A stretch of DNA of 64,000 nucleotides from Collybiopsis luxurians FD-317 M1 (taxonomy: Eukaryota > Basidiomycota > Agaricomycetes > Agaricales > Omphalotaceae): positions 3,190,818 to 3,254,817 of the forward strand of contig KN834749.1 of the NCBI GenBank assembly GCA_000827265.1, read 5' to 3'. Positions within the stretch are counted from its first letter, which is position 1. Every line of letters begins with the position of its first letter. The position numbers were made by a program, and so were the translations under genes. The notes below the pieces were generated by a model. The model was not told the DNA's origin. It was given only the letters and a program-made list of their open reading frames with translations, and made no database searches. Below are positions 23,461 to 37,000 of the stretch, one piece after another.

Positions 23461-26400
23461 TTACCTGTAACACTTAGCCCAATCATTTCCATGTACAAAA
23501 GTTTTTAGATTCAGTGAGCCAGGATGAATCCGTGAGATGAGGACCTGCATGTGTGGAAACAAAAGACATGATTGATATTCAGGAGGAATCTATAAAAAAA
23601 GAGATGAGTTTGAACCCTGAAGCCAGCCATCCAGATGCAATTCTCTTGCCATCTGGGGAAAAGGCAATAGACCAGACTGAACCTGTGTGCCCTTGCAATG
23701 GCTGTCCTTGGCACTCCCCTGTTTCTGCATCCCAGACCTGCACTGACTTATCCATTGACCCAGATACAATTCTCTTTCCATTTGAGGAAAAGGCTACAGA
23801 CCAAACTCGGTTTGTATGCTTTTGCAGAATGGCTTGGAATGATGGCCAATTGATTCTATGCCCATCACACACCTGTAATAGTCTGGTGAACTTGGCTACA
23901 TATATTTTCTGGAGCTTGGAGCTCTTTGGAATGAATGGCAAAGCTGAAAGATACATATGTGGTGTTGACTCAGATAAAATTTTGCCAAATACAAAGAGAA
24001 ACAATCTTATTTCTTGCCCAACTGTTTTTAAATCTTCATAGGATGTTTATGCAATCTATTGTAGTACTTGTCAGTTGTTGGACCTATGTTCTTCAATGCT
24101 GCATACCTTCTCCATTTGTTGTATCCATTCCATCATATTTGATATGCTTCTTGGAATTATGCTAACTCTATTCAGGATACTAAGCACCTCCATCCAATAG
24201 AGTGAAAGTTCAGAGCATATGAATTTCTCCAACAAGGACTTTATGCTTTCAGTAGACCGAATGGTTAGCAGATGAACATCCCAGTAGCAACAGGCATATC
24301 TGACCTCTGGTTGAAGACATTCTTCTATCTGTTATGGAAGGTCTTTTACTTGAGAATTGAGTACATGTGAACTTTCCAAGTTACACATATTGAAATGTAG
24401 TTTCTCTGTCATTAGTTCAATAGTGCCCAGTGTCATAATCCTATGCCCCTGATATATATCCACAGCATATTCCCCACTTCTATTTTTGTCTAAGAGGAAA
24501 TCCCGGATTGAGGTGTGGACCGGCCGAATAGGTATATCAGGTTCATGCACACCAGTAAAGAGAGATCCAAGGTATTTAACCACATCATTTACTTTTGGTC
24601 CACCATGTTCCTCTGTCTCATCATTATTTTTCTCTGACCAATGATTATCTTCCTCTGTTCCACTGTCATTCTTCTCTGACCATTCATCTCCCTCTGTCTC
24701 ACTGGTATCTTCCTCTGACCAATTATCATCTTCAATCTTATTATCTTCTTTACTCTTCCTGTAACATGCTGACTGAAGCCTTTGTAGTGACTGCTGTGAA
24801 AGAGCATCAAAAGATGCTAGAAGCTGGGAAATCACTTGTTTGTACTCTTCCATGGCTTGAGCATCAATATTTTCCTTCAAAATTGACTTGTATAGGAGAT
24901 CCAGTGGATATATCCCACTATGTTGAGGAGTAAGTTGCATGTATTTTTCAAATAACTCCTTGGGTTTACTACTCATTTTATCCTTACACAACTCCTTGCA
25001 CACTGTGGCAGCCTATTGAGATAATCCTTCAGCCTTTTTAGCAAGTTCCCTGCATTGGCTTTTACTAATTTGCTTTGTCTTCTTTGTCTTCTTAATGCAA
25101 TTACATACATACTTAAATATATCCTCTTCAGTATTCTCCCGATTTTCCATATATTGAATCTCAAGGTGATTTGACTTTTTACCCGGATGCTTTTGAATAT
25201 CCTGCTCCAACCGTGATGTCAGAAAAATATGAAAATTCTTGGGAAGATCCTGTTTGCCATTCAGCAATAAAGAGACTAGTTTATCTCTGGATTCTTGTTC
25301 CCCACTTTCATCAAGTGCATCCAAAACAATAACTATGGTAGTCAGTTCATTAACATTTTTGGCTGGTGCCAGAATGAGCTTTTGCCATTGCTATTCTAAA
25401 CTAGGATCGCGCAAGATATCTGAATCATCCTGCAAAACTTTTATCAAAGCCTCGCCAAAATCTGGAATATTCTTTCCCAAGTCATATGCCATAGTCTGCA
25501 GAGCCCGAATTAGGGTCCTCTCTGTAGCGAATGTGCAGTCAAAAGCAAAAAATGCTCCAAGATGGACCTTTCCATTTCCTTCAATTTCTTTCAAATGGCA
25601 TGGCTGATTGCGGATTTGCCTGTGCCAGTAGCTCCACAAAGTAGAAATGTTTGTGGAGCATTACTCTCAATGGTTGTTATCCACTGAGATATTTTTTCTA
25701 TGATTTGGACTCTGGTTCCCTCCAGACAGGTCTTGTCACTGTTGATGTAAGCAGTTTTAACAGGATTCAATTTTTCTCAAGGTCTTCTTCCAGTTGAGCT
25801 GTCTCAGCAGGATTCAACCTCTTATCAATGTCCTTTTCCAGTCTAGCTGTGACTAAGCAGGAAATGTTTTAAGCTTTATGAAAATTATGAATTTCAACTG
25901 GCCCTTACATTTTTTAAAGTGCTCCTTCACTTGAAGCTTTTATTGATTGAATAGTGTCTCTTGATTTTGCAGAACTGCATCAAAAGTCAGTCCTTTGCAA
26001 ACCATAAGTGAATGGAAGTTAAAATACTTGTTTTATGTTCTCCAAAAATTTCCTTAGCTATGGCTGCATTCATCAAATCTCTCAATTGTTGCATCAATTT
26101 ACCGAGGCGGTCATGATCCATTTGCAATTTATTGGAACCTTTCAATGCCTCGACATAAAGCTCTATATTTTAATGAAGCATGAACTATCAGATATTTTTC
26201 AAAAATAAAGGAAAAATTACACACTGATTCTTCCTTTTCCATTGCCTTTACCAATGATCTTCATTGCGGCATAAGCTACTTCAATGGTATGGACAAACAT
26301 AGCAAGAACTGTTTTATAGAATGCAGTTCCCATTTTTGCACGAAATGGCAATACCATTGAGACTGGCTCAAGAAAAGTCTGCAAGTCCTTGAAAAAATCA

Positions 26401-26948
26401 TTGAGGCTGTCAAACCATCCACTAACTCCCTGTGTGGCCTATATAAAGTCTGAATATGGAAATACATACATACTAGATTAAATACTACCAACCTTTAACA
26501 GCACACTAAGCTACAAAGATGATTTTGGCACCAGGTGCAACTGGCTAAAATATATCAGATAATGTCAGATACTATAGAAGTATAAAAAGCAGCACTGGAC
26601 ATACAGAGGATCCCACCAGCTCTATGATAACATCACTCAAACTGAGGAAAAATGTCGCAGCTGGCTTCAAACAATTTTCCCGCAGATCCTTCCACTTGCT
26701 ATCTCCATCTCGGGAAACTTGGCGGGGAGATGTTTTTCCAAAACATCACAGGTTTTCTCTACGGAATTGCAGCCATCCATATCCTGGAGAATCGCATTCC
26801 ACTCCGGGAGCTTAACTCCCTTGTCCTCTTCAAACTTTTCGACAGCTTCCTGCAAGAGCTTGGTAAGTTCTGCAGTCGCAGGATCGATCACTGGAGGAGG
26901 TTGTGTGACTTTGGCTACTGGGTCTGAGTTCGATGTAACAGAAGCCAT
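23461..26948 (-). pseudogene. NLR2: broken Goodbye-NACHT-WD40 paralog with a collapsed WD40 array
   Basis: Same order of domains and flanks as NLR1, starting MASVTSNSDP at 26948. Lesions I can place: a frameshift in the Goodbye exon after LPAKFP; a stop plus frameshift just after the P-loop (GATGTGKS, ~25,600); TAG for the Glu of SLEEQW (~25,393); TAG for Trp in LFQWAA (~25,014); TAA in the KDLPKKIE segment (~24,333); and a TAA at the start of the WD exon (~24,048). Only one full WD40 repeat and half of a second remain (~23,820-23,645). They join directly to the C-terminal tail, out of frame with IPPEYQSCL. The tail itself (FVHGNDWAKCYR) is still well preserved. The lesions include both strand-equivalent C-to-T changes and indels. 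Confidence 0.9.
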
Positions 26949-27060
26949 TTGAATTGGGGAGTGATGGGCAAGCGATAGTGGTCAAAGCTTAAGAGGATGA
27001 TGTCTGCTCCGTATATATGTGCTACGGAAGCGATTAGCCGATGGGTCAATTGTTTGTATC
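26949..27060 (-). promoter_or_regulatory. NLR2 promoter remnant with the shared TATA block
   Basis: Plus-strand CTGCTCCGTATATATGTGCTACGGAAGCGATTAGCCGATG at 27004-27043 matches the NLR1 and NLR3 upstream blocks. It lies about 60-95 bp upstream of the start codon. Confidence 0.5.
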
Positions 27061-30000
27061 AGTCAAGAGGCATGCGGAATCAAAATTCCGGACATATACT
27101 ATGGTTGTCAAAAAAAATCACTTAAATGAAGGCCTTCCGCTTCTTATTTGACCACTGCAATTTTTTTGAAACATCTTTAGATACTCTTTCACACTTCTAT
27201 CAACTTGTGTTGAGTATTAATTGGGGGAAGACCACGTAGTAGAGAGAATACTGCCTGTACTCGACCTGTTACTTGCATCAAAGGAACAGTATTATAATGA
27301 GTAGAAAGAACATATATAAGGGGCTGAAGCTCTTTGATACAATACCAGGAGTGTAAATCTCAAATTCTGAAAGAAATGGCGCAGTATTGGATGAACGAGA
27401 AGAAAAATAGAGTGAAGGGGATGTTGAGCGTCACATTGAGCTCGGAAACGCACATGCCGTCAGCTCGGCCTTTGATGCAGCACTGATGACATATCGCTAG
27501 CCTCCCTCGGTCATTCTCCGAAGAGAGCAATAAAATTAGTATAAATCTCAGAAATCCAGTCCAAGGGTTTTCAAGCCTCAGGAATTCATCTATAAACTCA
27601 GAATAGTGAAATTTGTATGTGTTCAAAAATTATTAGGCGATGCATCAAAAAGGGCGGTCCGGGAATACCCTACCCAATTGCCAATTTTAGCTCTAAAGCT
27701 CAAATTTTGGAATAACGACTGTACCTCCCTGTAACTTCCTTAGATTAAGAGACCCCCCAATTTTTAGGTCTTGCAATCTGCCTGTGGAATTAGATTTGCG
27801 AAATTCTGATTTCAGTTTTGTGTAAGCGAGTGACTGCTTTCCACCTCTTGGTATCAGGCCGCTGTCGAACGTGAGAAACGGCATTTGCCGCTTTCTCGGC
27901 TTTCGGCTATCGCCCACCTTTTGCCCTCTACTTTAATCCTACAGTGTCCTGACGCATTTTATGTGTTTGAGTGTCGAGCCAAGCCCCAAGTAACCCTTTG
28001 AATACTGCTATTCTCATATCCAGTTGGCTAGCCGACCACCTATCATATTGCAGAACGTTTTCACGTATCCCACCTCGGTCCTACCCGGCTGGTATCCCTT
28101 TGTTCTCCATGGTTCCCGCAAGCCAAGCGGCAGCTGCATACTCAATCGTTGAAATCGACTTGTCTAACCAGTTATTTCTTTTGAATACGGAGATTACTGC
28201 ATGGGTTTGAAGGAATGGTCGTCGATAAGTCGAAGTGACTATACATGTATATATCAATTTCATATCAACTCTTTATTATCCTCACTGTCACTCTCTACTA
28301 CTCTAGGCTGCCGCATCAACAATTGCCATGCTCATCTGTGCCAGGATGATGCTCGGCTTCAGCTTCTACATGTTGGATTGACGTACCCAGCGTATTTGGT
28401 CTAGAAGGCAGCAGCTAGACGAGTCGAACAACTTGTAATTTTATATCATGTATGTGGACTCTCAATGTAATTCATATCCGGACTTTCATTAATGTCCTTC
28501 ACCCAGACTTGGCGCATTACGCCTCGATTTGAAAATTGAGGTCCGAGTTGTTTTCGCAGTTGTCTGCAGGATTACTCTCAATCTCCCAATGCCCACCCTC
28601 GCTCCTCTAACTTCTTGGAGACTCTCTGCTCTACGCAGGCGACCCCCGTGATGTTCGTCCTACATTCAAGGCTTTCTGAGCAATCTTTGTCCTGATGGAA
28701 ATCGATTCGGAGGAGCAGCACTGAAGAGAGGAGCCTGACTAAGTTCGGAATGTGTTCACAGATCATTCTCAATAGGCCGAGCACGAAAGGCAGGTTTTGG
28801 CTTTTACTCTTCAGAGTATAAAAAATTGCTCATCACGCTCTAAACTTCTCGCATATCCTCTAGGCATTTCCAAGCATTCTTACGCCGATTCTTTCGACTT
28901 TTCCCTTGCTTTTGACACTATCCGCTCCTCGTCGTTTAACAGCGCCGAGTCAAGACACCCTTCTCTTTCTCCATTCCTTGGACCTCTTCCATAACCTGGA
29001 CCTCCAGCCTGCCTTTCTATCGTTCGTACATCTTCTATCTGCTTTCTTAATGCTACCGATGACAGTCTTGAAGTTTTCAGCCATAAAAAACCATTCAAAT
29101 AACCTCACCAGCGGTCCGGCTTCCACAGCGGGTGTTCATCCTCGTCGGAGGAACTCGTCTCCTGCGATGCTCGATACATCGGAAGCTCTCTGTTAGGTCT
29201 TCGCCTGACGTACGTTATCGCTCCCATCCACACAAGAGTGTGAGCACGAACATGAGGACGTGCGAACAAGATTAGGTCGGCGCTGCTATGTCGTGGAGCA
29301 AGCGGCATATACCTTCGGTGGGGTGGAGACGATATGACCATATCGTCGCCATCAGTAGGAAGAAGAGAGGTATCTATCACAGACGGGTTCGCTTCGCCCT
29401 ACGGGTATTACCGCCTGTTCATGCACGATACGATGCGTGCACCTCATCTCGAATGCGTTCTGGACCCACGGACGCCCTCGGGAAAGAGTCGAACGTCCCG
29501 GTAAATCCTACCCTCGAAACAGGCTTTTCATCGTCCCAAAATCTTCCCCATTCTCCACCGATTTCGACTCCCCTCCGCCTTGAGCATTCACCCCGAGGAA
29601 TGCGTTTACTCTGATCGGTTCTCCCTCTAGCAGTGGGACCAGAAGCGGTGATTCAATCTCAGGTTATGCGCAGGACAGGGAAACGATGTCTCTGCAGTTT
29701 GATCTTGCTAAAGCTGAAGGCGTCATCACTTTGCCCTTTTTCTCTCCTCTTCTATGTTATCACCCCTCACTTCTCACTCCCACTGAACGGGCACGTACAA
29801 TCAAATGCGAAACTTCAAAGTAGTTGACCCTAATCTTCAAGCTTTCTTTACACAGTTCCACGCATGCTAGAGACCGCGTTGCGACTTTTCGTTCAGTTTT
29901 TCCATGGTGACTGCTGCCGATTCGTATGCTTGTGCGGTTTTACAGTGATATCTGACAGCGAAGGTATGGAATAGCAATACATGCTCGCTATGTTTGTACC

Positions 30001-30342
30001 ATATATATCTTCGACGTAGTTCCTTCCTTCTTATCAAGTACGAATAGATACAGCAAATACCGCTATTTGTACGTTATTCTTCACGTGTAATCCAGTTGAT
30101 CTCTCCGAGAGACCATCACATTCGAGGAATAGTATTGAGGGAAATTCAGTTCAATACACCCGCAAGTCCCTCTACTTTGACAGATAGGCAGAATTAGTGT
30201 CGGGGTGAAGTTCAAAAATGCATGGTTCGCGTGAAAACGACGTGACATTGATCCAGGAGACTTTGTTTCACGAGGCACGTGCCACTTAGCTACGCGTTTC
30301 ACTGTTCAGAACTTCTACGTTCAGCACGTTCAGTTTTCAGCA
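27060..30342. repeat. Spacer copy 2, paralogous to spacer copy 1, no confirmed gene
   Basis: From ~27,850 to ~29,840 this is collinear with 18,900-21,450, with small deletions (for example around 29,650-29,720). The stretch 27,060-27,850 is AT-rich with no recognisable gene. From ~29,840 to 30,342 is unique DNA upstream of the Ulp1-like gene. Short open frames exist but none shows a domain. Confidence 0.65.
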
Positions 30343-31898
30343 ATGCCTTCTTCCCTCAGGTAAATTTAAACGACTTCAAATTACCTTTTATTCTCGAGGC
30401 TTACCCTTACTAATGATTCAGACCTGTCCGTATGCCTCCACCTTTGTCTGCTACTCGCGCACGACACCGCAAATGCACCCTGGTAAACTACTCGCCTTTT
30501 GGCTATCTTCAAAGCTGCATGGCTCGCCATTTCTTGCAAATTTCCTCTCTAATCACTAACTGCCAAGCGTACCTACCCACGCTCGATCTGGATGCTCTCA
30601 CCTCTCCGGTAAACGTGGAGCGTTTCCAATCCATGATCAATCAACACTTTTCGGACATTCCCATTGAATCCAGTCCTAGGTTCTATGTCGAATACGTTAT
30701 CCGGATTAAGCAGCTTCAGGCAATCGAGGAGCAACTGTCGGCTGCCAGGGTCATACAGAGCAAATTTTCGATACGCATAAAGCATCACGGGTCTCTACCG
30801 TCAGGCCACATAGCTTTGATGGTCTTCCAAAATCTCAGACTATTTAAGGAGTGTGCTACGGAGAGGAAGATGGCCTATGAAACTCGTTTGTGGACAGCGC
30901 TGGATGAGTACCCCAATAAGGCAGAAGCGCAGTTGAGGTGCATGATGAATCAGGTAAGTCTGTTTCTCGGAAATGCCTCCTCTTCACTCTGCTCATAGGA
31001 AACAGGTATTAGCCAACCCGGAACTGGTAGATGGGAGGCTACCGTTCCTTTCCTATTCAAACTTTCGAACTCTAGGCATGTGCGGTCGGCTTGACAGCGA
31101 GATTGTCGACTACTTTGTGAAAAAATGGTGCTCGAGCTCCGGGACCACCCTTGGATTAAGCTCTTTGTTTGCTTGTAAAATTCTTTTTCAGCAAGATACA
31201 CGCACAACCGCGAGACAGGGATTCTTGATTGTCGAAGATGAACGAGAGGTCATGAAATGGTGTCGGCAGGCACAGGTACAAAGTTCTGTCATTTAGAAGT
31301 AAAATGTTTCTCACTCTCTGGCAGAAAGACTTAAACCTTGATGCCTGGGATTCAGTTTCTATTCCAATCAATGAGGACGGTGCCCATTGGTTCTCAGCCT
31401 ATATAGATTTTCGCAGCAAACGAATAGATATCTTTGACAGTCTAGAAGAAACATGTGTTCTCAACCGTCAGAAGCCCATTCTTCTGCGAAAGAATGCCCA
31501 ATTGATGCTGATGAGTATTCCGTTTTATGCCAATTTGACGTAGGGTTCATCTATTCCTGTTTAGGTCTTGATGTGGCTGGCTGAAGTGTTAGGAAAGATG
31601 AAAGGCGAAGTCATCCAGTTAAGCAACTGTCCTGAAACTGAGTGGTGTTGTGATCCCCACTTTGAGGTTCCTTCTGGTTCCACTTTGTCTCCTGCTGTCT
31701 CGCTGATTCATATTCCAGGTTCCATTTCAGGCAAATAGCTATGATTCTGGTGTTCACACGTTATGGCATCATCGTCATCTTATTGAGTTCCGCCAAGTTC
31801 GAGTCAATAACAACTGCGGTCCTCTAGCTTTCACTGGTAAGATGGTTGGGAAACGGGTGAGGCTGGCCCAGGAGATTCTAGATGATTGCGGAATCTAG
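30343..31898 (+). pseudogene. Ulp1/C48-like cysteine peptidase with Ser at the catalytic Cys position
   Basis: Exon 1 is 30343-30359 (MPSSL..), intron 30360-30421, and exon 2 runs from 30422 to ~30954. Further exons follow from ~31007 and ~31325, with two more to the TAG at 31896-31898. The C-terminal half carries the C48 signature: HWFSAYIDFRSKRIDIFDSL supplies the catalytic His and Asp, and the last exon reads FQANSYDSGVHTLWHHRHLI. The family pattern is Q-N-x-x-D-C-G-V, so the nucleophile Cys is replaced by Ser (codon TCT near 31,755). One intron after KNAQLML lacks a donor that keeps the frame, another sign of decay. Ulp1-type peptidases remove SUMO. In agaric genomes they are abundant and often transposon-linked. 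This copy is probably catalytically dead. Confidence 0.65.
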
Positions 31899-34090
31899 TC
31901 AAATACTGTATTTCTTATTTCCACAATTGTCATCCCTCCAATATTACACATTCAGAGACTGATACTTTCATCCCACCTACTAAGACTGACTTAAAAGTAT
32001 TGATGGTGACACTGAGGGCATATGAACAAAACTAAGTCAGGCCTGCTGTGTCGCGGAGCAAGTGACATCTACCTTGGGTGGGAGGCGAGGTTCGCTTCGT
32101 CATACAATAGATCAGAATATGATCACCTGTTGATGCCTGATATGATATTTGGCACCTCAGCTCGGATGCAGATGCTCAGACGCACTCAGGAAACAGTCAA
32201 TATCCTACCCTCAAAATAGGCTTTTTATCTTCTCAAAATCTTCTTCATTCTTCACTGACTTCAACTTCTCGCCACATTGAGTAACTTCCATGAGGAATCC
32301 CTTCATTTTGACAGACTCTCCCTCCAGTAGTGGGGCCAGTAACAGTTGGGTCAGTAGAAGTGGTTACTTTTTCTGCCACACGGCGCAGGGCAACAAAACA
32401 ATGTCCCTTACCAAAAAGAGGAATCATTATAAAAAAGCTGCAGTTCAATCTTACGGGCTCGGAGAGAGTTAAATTTGTGTTTTGGTGCATCATTCAGTTA
32501 CCAATTTTCTTCTTTTCCCTTTCTCTTTCCTGCTATTTTATCGCTTCTCTCTTCTTACTCCCACTGAATAGGCACATACAATCAAACAGATATCTTCGAG
32601 TACTTACTTGCCCTTCTCTTTAAATTTTCAGTACACAGCTCCATTGCAGATTTATAGTCTAACATAACTGTTACTTATCAATCATGCATTAATATATGTA
32701 AAGTGGCAAGTCTGAGTCAGTGAGCTTGTGGGAACTCCTCGCTGCCTGCTACCCCTGTTGTAGAGGAAACAATGCGGAAAGAGGCCAAGGTCTGTTGTAT
32801 CTTTTGGTAACTTTATCATATAACTTGTTATGAGTCTTCTTTCCTGACGGAAGGTGTAGAGTCTTCAATCTAGTATTATGTAAACTCATGAATCCCATCT
32901 GTTTGATAATCACAATGACAGTGAAGGTCATTTATATGAGTGTCTATTTGACCAGGCGCGTGTGACTATTATCGACCGGAGTAGGCTACTTAGACGTGCA
33001 TCGAATGTGATTAGTTCAAATAATAGCCAAGTTGAATAGGTATCAGGTTTTGGTGAGTTGTTTTTCTGCGTGTTGGGTTTATCTACTATATCTATTGTTT
33101 GTGACTGGCGTTTGAAGGTCAGCAAATCCTCCTATCATGCGCTGAATGGGTTGGTTCCTGACCTATATCTCATTTGGGGAACCTTATGCAGATTGATCCT
33201 AGTTTTTGAGATGAATGTCTAGCAAATTTAATTCATACTAATTGGACTCGGATGTATATTTTGTGCTCGGCTGCCTTCAGCATTCGCTGGGTTTGCTTTG
33301 TCTGATCCTTTATTCATGAATCATGGGTCAGTGTGGTGTCTTTTCATCCAGCACCAGTCTCCCAAGTGCAAACACAGGGAAAAGTTCAAGTTTGACATAC
33401 ATACTGTACCATTTCAAGCACTCTGGCAGTCACAGGCCACAGAGCTCCCAATTTTACCAAAATGTCACAGCAGTCACAGGTCTCAATGGGTTGGTGCCGA
33501 AATTTTTTTACTTGTCCTTGCATCTTAGGCAAATTCCTGGAGTTATTTTTTTTTTTCTGTGATACTTATTGTGTGTCATTTCAACCAGTAAGGTACTCTG
33601 TTCTGTGAATCCAAATCATGTATAATATTTATTTTTTTTTCAACTAAAATAAGGAAAATTTCAGCCCGGTCACAGATCCTGGGAGGGTTTGCCAAAATCT
33701 GAACTTCGGCGGGAGGGTCACAGGTCACACCCCCTGTTGAACTGCCCGAAGTGGTACAGTACAAAGAAATGGAAATAACTTGAAGAAAGGTTTAATTTGT
33801 CTATTCACCTAGCAGCAGAAAATTTGTATTTCTAGATGATTGAATTTGTAGAATAAATTTTGAAATATCTAGTAGGGCATGGTAAAGCACAGGCTAAAGA
33901 AAAGCATAGTGTAGTTTAAGAGAAGAACAACAATTATGGTAATTCATTTTAAATATCAGGCAAGCTGCAAGTGTCAGGACAGGAAGTCAAAGAGTTGAAC
34001 TAGTGGCATGGGAGATATTTGCTGGATGAAGATGGATTTAGTTGGCAAGAATAGGGGAGAGAATAGAAAGGAGAAAGAGAATAGGGCTAT
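31899..34090. repeat. Decayed third spacer copy and NLR3 3' flank, no gene
   Basis: About 32,010-32,620 resembles 20,610-21,260 and 29,270-29,800 (CGGAGCAAG..ACCTT.GGTGGG.., CACTGAATAGGCACATACAATC). About 33,040-33,260 resembles the repeat at 22,520-22,770 (TTTTGGTGAGT.GTTTT, TCCTATCATGCGCTGAA). From 33,290 to 34,090 is AT-rich, with two GGTCACAG-containing stretches. I see no coding region. Confidence 0.55.
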
Positions 34091-37000
34091 TTAGGCATGA
34101 CATCTAGCCCAATCATTTCCACATACAAAATTTCTCAAATTCAATGAGGTAGGATGGGCCTGAGAAATGAGGAGTTGCATGTGTGGGAACATTATGCATG
34201 ATTGATATTCAGGGGGAATCCACAAAACAAGAGATAAATTTGAATCACAAAGCCATCCATGCACTGTCATGGTAAGCTCCAGGAATTCAGAATGGGGATA
34301 TTCATGGCTAGAATGCCAGGGACAGAATGATAGAGAGGAGCTTGATTTTAAATGAGACATTGTAGTCATTATGGTCTGATTGCTAGATGGATAGTCTGGT
34401 TGTGGTAGCGCTGTAATCCCTCCTGGCTCCACATTCAAAATCTGTGTAAAGTTGCCAGATGGCTGAGAAGGAATGTTCTTGCTATTTACAGGAAAGGCTG
34501 ATAATCCTAGGGCTCCAAGTAACAGCTGTTGTTGGGGTTCTTCTGCATCTGTATCCCAGATCCGCACTGAGTCATCCTGCGACCCAGATACAACCTTCTT
34601 TCCATCTGGGGAAAAGGCAACAGATTTCACCGAGTCCATGTGCCCCCGCAATGGTTGTCCTTGTGGTTCCCCTGTCTCTGCATCCCAAAACCGCACTGAA
34701 TTGTCATATGACCCTGATACAATTCTCATTCCATCTGGTGAAAAGGCAACAGATCTGACCCCATTCGTGTGCCCATGCAAAGGCTGTTTTTGGGGTTCAC
34801 CAGTCTCTGCATCCCAGATCCGAATTGATTTATCCTGTGACCCAGATACAATTTTCCTTCCATCCGGGGAAAAAGCAACAGAATAAACCCAGTTTGTGTG
34901 CCCTAGTAATGGCTGTCCTTCTGGTTTCCCTGTTTCTGCATTCCATATCTGCACTGAGCAATCATATGACCCAGATACAATCTTCTTTCCATCTGGAGAA
35001 AAGGCAACACAATTGATTGCATCTGTGTGCCCTTGTAATGGCTGTCCTTGCGGTGCCCCTGTCTCTGCATCCCAGATCTGCACTGAGTGATCAGCTGAGC
35101 CAGATGCAATCTTCTTTCCATCTGGAGAAAAGGCAACAGAATTGACTAATTCTGTGTGCCCTTGCAATGGCTGTCCTTGGGGTTTCCCTGTCTCTACATT
35201 CCAGATCTGTACTGAGTTATCCTTAGACCCAGATACAACTCTGTTTCCATCTGGGGAGAAAGCTACAGATCTGACTGAATTTGTGTGCCCTTGCAATGGC
35301 TGTCCTTGGGGCTCCCCTGTAACTGCATCCCAGATCTGTACCGATTTATCAGATGACCCAGATACAATTCTCTTTCCATCTGGGGAAAAGGCAACAGAAT
35401 TGACCCAGTGTGTGTGCCCTTGCAATGGCAGTTCTCTGGATTGTCCTGTCCCTGCATCCCAAATTCTTACTGAATTATCCTCTGACCCAGATACAATTCT
35501 CTTTCCATTTGGGGAAAAGGCAACAGATTTCACTGAGTCCATATGTCCTTGCAGTGGTTGTCCTTGTGGTTGTCCTGTCTCTGCATCCCAAATTAGCAAT
35601 GACTTATCATATGACCCTGATACAATTCTTTTTCCATCTGGTGAAAAAGCAACTGATCTCACCCCTTTTGTGTGCCCATGTAATGGCTGTTTTTGGGGTT
35701 CACCAGTTTCTGCATCCCAGATCTGCACTGATTTATCCTGTGACCCAGATACAATTTTCCTTCCGTCTGGAGAAAAAGCAACAGAATGAACCCAGTTTTT
35801 GTGCCCTAGCAATGGCTGTCCTAGGGGTTTTCCATTCCCTGCATCCCATATTCGCACTGAGCAATCATATGACCCAGATACAATCCTCTTTCCATCTGGG
35901 GAAAAGGCAACACAATTGACTGCTTCTGTGTGCCCTTGCGATGGCTGTCCTTGGGATTCACTTGTCTCTGCATCCCAGATCTGCACTAACATATCAGCTG
36001 AGCCAGATACAATTCTCTTTCCATCTGGAGAAAAGGCAACAGAATTAACCCTGCTTGTGTGCCCTTTCAATGGCTGTCCCTGAGGTTCCCCAGTCTCTAC
36101 ATCCCAGATCTGCACTGAGTAATCCCTCGACCCAGATACAACTCTTTTTCCACTTGGGGAAAAGGCAACAGACCTGACTGCATCTGTGTGGCCTCGCAAT
36201 GACTGTCCTTGTAGTTTCCCAGTCTCTGCATTCCAGATCTGCACCGAACCATCTTCTGACCCAGATACTATTCTCCTTCCATCTGGGGAAAAGGCAACTG
36301 AATTGACTGGCTCTGTATGTTCTTGTAACATGGCTTGCAAATATGGCCAATTGATTCTATGACCGTGGCACACCTGCAACAGTTTGGTGAATTGGGACAC
36401 ATATATATCTTGAAGCTTGGAACTCTTTGGAATAAATGGCAGTGCTGAAAGATACATATGTGGTGTTGCCTCTGACAAAATTTTTCCAAAGACAAAAGTA
36501 AATAATATTAATTCTTGCCCCACTATTTTCAAATCTTCATAGGACCCTGATATCTATTGTGGAACTTATCAATGATTGAAACCAAGTTCTGTAATGGTGC
36601 CTACCTTCTCCATTATTTGTATCCATTTGATCATATTGGATATACTTCTTGTAATTACACTAACTCTATCCAGAATACTAAGCACCTCCATCCAGTAAAG
36701 TGAAATCCTAGAGCAGATGAATTTCTCCAACATGGACCCTATGCTATCAGTCAATTGAATGGTAGAAAGATGAAGATCCCAGTGACAGCATGCATATCTG
36801 AGCTCTGATGGAATATACATATCTATCTTAACTGGAAGGTCTTTTACTTCTGAGTTGAATACATGTGAACTTTCCAAGTTGCACATATTGAAATGTAATC
36901 TCTCAGTCATCAGTCTGATAGTGCCCAGTGACATAATCATGTCCCCCTTGTGGATGTCTACAGCATAGTCTCCACTTCTATCTTTGTCCAAGAGGAAATC

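Noticed and set aside
34459..36083. Plus-strand repetitive frames in the NLR3 array
   Set aside because: Same explanation: antisense of the WD40 repeats.
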